Positions 61,779-64,000 of a stretch of DNA of 64,000 nt are shown here, piece after piece. Numbering within the stretch: the first letter of the stretch is position 1; every line of letters starts with the position of its first letter. The translations under genes were made by a program, and so were the position numbers. The stretch spans positions 1 to 64,000 of the forward strand of contig JADFZZ010000024.1 of assembly GCA_015232315.1 (NCBI GenBank). The letters run 5' to 3'. The notes beneath the pieces are model-generated. The model was given only the letters and a program-made list of their open reading frames with translations, had not been told where the DNA came from and did no database searches. This DNA is from SAR324 cluster bacterium (GTDB lineage: Bacteria; SAR324; NAC60-12).

Positions 61779-63133
61779 GATATATTCCCAATAGTGCAGA
61801 AAAACTTCAGAATGAAATGTTATCTTCCATGGGTATTCAATCGATGGAAGAACTTTTTTCATCAATCCCTGAAAATGTTCAACTTGGTCGTGATCTCAAG
61901 ATACCCCTTGGTATGTCAGAAAGTGATGAACTTGAACTATTTCAGAAAATATCGCTTAAAAATACCGGTGCGAAATTGACCAGTTTTCTGGGAGGCGGCA
62001 GCTATGATCATTTTGTGCCGCTAGTCATTGATTCACTGATATCCAGAGCAGAATTTTTCACATCCTACACTCCCTATCAACCTGAAGCCAGTCAAGGGAC
62101 CCTTCAGGCAATTTTTGAGTTTCAGACGTTCATCACCATGCTGACCGGAATGGAAGTCGCAAACGCGTCGATGTATGATGGTTCAACCGCATTGGCTGAG
62201 GCTGTGCTCATGGCCAGTCGTTTGAAAAAGAATAAAAGACAGGTTTTATATCCTGAAACCTGTCACCCGCATTATATTGATGTTCTCAAGACCTACACCC
62301 GCAATCTGAATCTTGAGTTGATTCCTGTTCCCTGTAAAGCATCTGGACAAATTGATGATGATTTCCTGATGCGATATCTGGGGAGTAATACATTATGTCT
62401 GATTGTCCAGCAACCCAACTATCTGGGTGTGATTGAAGATTTGCATCGTTTAGGTGAATTGTTAAAATCGCAAGACGCGATGTTCATCTGTTGTATTTCT
62501 GAAGCAATCAGTTTAAGTGTGCTGGAACCTCCAGGAAACGCAGGCGTGGATATTGTGGTTGGTGAAGCCCAGAGTTTTGGAATTCCATTGAGTTTTGGCG
62601 GACCATATCTTGGTTTCATGGCGACAAAGGATGAATTCAAACGTAATCTGCCAGGTCGTATTGTCGGAAAAACACTGGATATTGAGGGGCGTGATGGATT
62701 TGTTCTCACTTTATCCACTAGGGAACAACATATTCGCAGAGAAAAGGCTACCAGTAATATTTGTACCAATCAGAATCTGATTATGATGATGGCCACCATG
62801 TTTTTAACCTTGATGGGAAAAAAAGGGCTGAAAGAAATGGCTTATCAGAATGCGGCTAAAACCAGTTATCTGAAATCATTGATTGAACCACTGAGCAGCT
62901 TTAAATTTCCATACAGTGGGCCTGTTTTCAATGAATTTGTGGTGGAATGCCCCAAACCAGCGTCTGAAGTGATCCTGAGTTGTCTTCAAGACAAAGTTTT
63001 GCCTGGAATCGATCTTGGCAAATATTATCCTCAATTACCAAATTATTTACTAATCAATGTAACGGAAAAACGCAAAAAAGAGGAACTGGATCAATTGGCC
63101 GCCTGTTTCAAGGCTATTGATATGGGGGCGTGA
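61775..63133 (+). CDS. gcvPA: Glycine dehydrogenase (decarboxylating) subunit 1
   Basis: The product has 452 residues, the size of the alpha half of the split P protein. The PLP-fold features include TSYTPYQPEASQGTLQ, SMYDGSTALAEA and LSTREQHIRREKATSNIC. The PLP lysine resides in subunit 2, which is not here: after gcvPA the next gene is convergent. The beta half (gcvPB) must be elsewhere or missing. Confidence 0.96.
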   Translation: MRYIPNSAEKLQNEMLSSMGIQSMEELFSSIPENVQLGRDLKIPLGMSESDELELFQKISLKNTGAKLTSFLGGGSYDHFVPLVIDSLISRAEFFTSYTPYQPEASQGTLQAIFEFQTFITMLTGMEVANASMYDGSTALAEAVLMASRLKKNKRQVLYPETCHPHYIDVLKTYTRNLNLELIPVPCKASGQIDDDFLMRYLGSNTLCLIVQQPNYLGVIEDLHRLGELLKSQDAMFICCISEAISLSVLEPPGNAGVDIVVGEAQSFGIPLSFGGPYLGFMATKDEFKRNLPGRIVGKTLDIEGRDGFVLTLSTREQHIRREKATSNICTNQNLIMMMATMFLTLMGKKGLKEMAYQNAAKTSYLKSLIEPLSSFKFPYSGPVFNEFVVECPKPASEVILSCLQDKVLPGIDLGKYYPQLPNYLLINVTEKRKKEELDQLAACFKAIDMGA

Positions 63134-63139
63134 TTAAAA

Positions 63140-64000
63140 TCAGGAGTTGGGTAAAAATCGAGCGACATTCAACTCCTTGATGCCTTCCATGCTTGATGAG
63201 TAGGGAATCAACACAATAGTGTTGGGATTTGTTTTTTTAATTTCTCTATTTCTAATATTTTGCATTCCTCGAGTGCTGATATGGTGCAGTACTCCTTCGA
63301 AATCAAGAATTTCAAGGATGCTGTTTTCCTCAAAGGTATTTTGAGTCATTAAAACCAGATATTTATCAGGAACAACATCAACCACAGTTCCTGCATATTC
63401 AAAATTTGTTTCAGAATATCCCTGTCGATCTCCATAAAATACACTGGTGCTGTCTGCGGGCTTTATTAACGAAGCCTCAGTATATCCCCGATGTCTCACC
63501 TTAAGAAGTTCCGTTTTCCAATGCGTATCGTGGTGTTGCTCGTGATCTGAAAGAACTGATCTTAAACCATTCACATAAGACATCACGGTTGTCGCAACGT
63601 ATAAATTGCTTTTCATTCTTCCTTCAATTTTTAAACTATCGATTTCATACTTTACAAACTTCGCTAGTTGATCAATACCCTGAAGATCTTTCGAACTCAT
63701 AAAACTTTGAGTGATAGATTCCTGCTTGTGATTTGTAAAGGAATATTCAAATCGACAACTTTGGACGCATCCTCCCCTGTTGCTATCTCTTCCCGCTGTA
63801 AAATTGGATATTGTGCAATGTCCTGAGTACGCCATGCACATGGAACCATGAATAAACATTTCGACATCAATAGCCGCCATTTTTTTGATGTCAGCCGCTT
63901 GTTGAATGGAAACTTCACGACCGAGAACAATTCTCTCGACGCCAAGATTTTTCCATAATTTCGCGGAGTATTGGTTGAGGCAGGAGGCCTGGGTTGATAA
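63140..64000 (-). CDS. U32 peptidase family protein, C-terminal part (runs off right edge)
   Basis: The frame is open to the window edge on the right; about 286 residues are visible. The family signature EMFIHGSMCMAYSGHCTIS fits the PROSITE U32 pattern exactly, and RDSNRGGCVQSCR follows with the metal-binding-like cysteines. Members include collagenase-like PrtC and the tRNA/rRNA hydroxylation proteins TrhP (YegQ) and RlhA. IDSLKIEGRMKS supports the TrhP-like group. It stops six bases after gcvPA and is convergent with it. Confidence 0.92.
   Translation of the reverse strand, partial: LSTQASCLNQYSAKLWKNLGVERIVLGREVSIQQAADIKKMAAIDVEMFIHGSMCMAYSGHCTISNFTAGRDSNRGGCVQSCRFEYSFTNHKQESITQSFMSSKDLQGIDQLAKFVKYEIDSLKIEGRMKSNLYVATTVMSYVNGLRSVLSDHEQHHDTHWKTELLKVRHRGYTEASLIKPADSTSVFYGDRQGYSETNFEYAGTVVDVVPDKYLVLMTQNTFEENSILEILDFEGVLHHISTRGMQNIRNREIKKTNPNTIVLIPYSSSMEGIKELNVARFLPNS

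Overview
The window looks like a stretch of chromosome from a Gram-negative, flagellated, heterotrophic bacterium with a base composition somewhat below 50 % GC by eye. Evidence for a Gram-negative envelope is a TonB energy transducer, a Skp/OmpH periplasmic chaperone and a FabZ dehydratase; a flagellar export protein (FliR) points to motility. The mix of a Ser/Thr kinase fused to a class III cyclase, a CHASE2 cyclase, many two-component proteins, methylmalonyl-CoA mutase, a sodium-pumping decarboxylase and a wax-ester synthase suits a deltaproteobacterium-like lineage (for example Desulfobacterota or SAR324-like). That placement is inference; no rRNA or tRNA gene was seen.

Layout. 1-1464: 5' part of a molybdopterin oxidoreductase running off the left edge. 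1650-6038: small genes (RecR, STAS, ComFB-like, TauE/SafE permease, several unknowns). 5757-9451: oadG-oadA-oadB for a sodium-translocating decarboxylase, in which the beta subunit carries an unusual secreted biotinyl/lipoyl-like N-terminal domain. 9514-18092 (minus strand): a WS/DGAT acyltransferase, a 1399-residue membrane protein of unknown function, TonB, GatC, FabZ and Skp. 18353-18703: a decayed second molybdopterin oxidoreductase. 18871-24112: two histidine kinases (one with a recent tandem PAS duplication), a thioesterase and a MarR regulator. 24148-31365 (minus strand): a Uma2 protein, rhodanese, QueF, FliR, a DksA-type zinc finger protein, and an RNA-modification group (RsmB, RlmD-like, MiaB). 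31615-34132: a three-gene operon ending in a scramblase-like protein. 34178-39091: one giant kinase-AAA-GAF-cyclase protein.

40.1-45.4 kb is an accessory island between a DUF547 gene and a sugar-nucleotide epimerase. It holds a broken Calx-beta-like/DUF1566 protein, an Rpn-family nuclease, a PIN toxin pair, a DUF433/DUF5615 pair, an Rpn remnant and a truncated PIN toxin. All genes are on the minus strand, and related repeats stand between the gene modules in the same orientation, so the region reads like a cassette array. A rearranged copy of part of the DUF547 locus lies at the far end of the island, and small inverted-repeat elements sit at its edges. A second defence/toxin-antitoxin cluster (two HEPN-MNT pairs and one RES-Xre pair) lies at 48.2-50.8 kb next to a sigma-54 activator.

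50956-64000 is mostly housekeeping and metabolism: methylmalonyl-CoA mutase, an aldehyde dehydrogenase, a CHASE2 cyclase, a mannose-isomerase-like cupin, a TerB-like protein and the glycine cleavage genes gcvT-gcvH-gcvPA. The second P subunit is not adjacent; a convergent U32 peptidase-family gene running off the right edge takes its place.

How the genes work together: oadGAB would couple decarboxylation of a C4 acid to sodium export, and methylmalonyl-CoA mutase links propionate and succinate metabolism. The two class III cyclases share a C-terminal tail and probably feed a cyclic-nucleotide network. The two toxin-rich segments look like the recombining, recently changed parts of the window.
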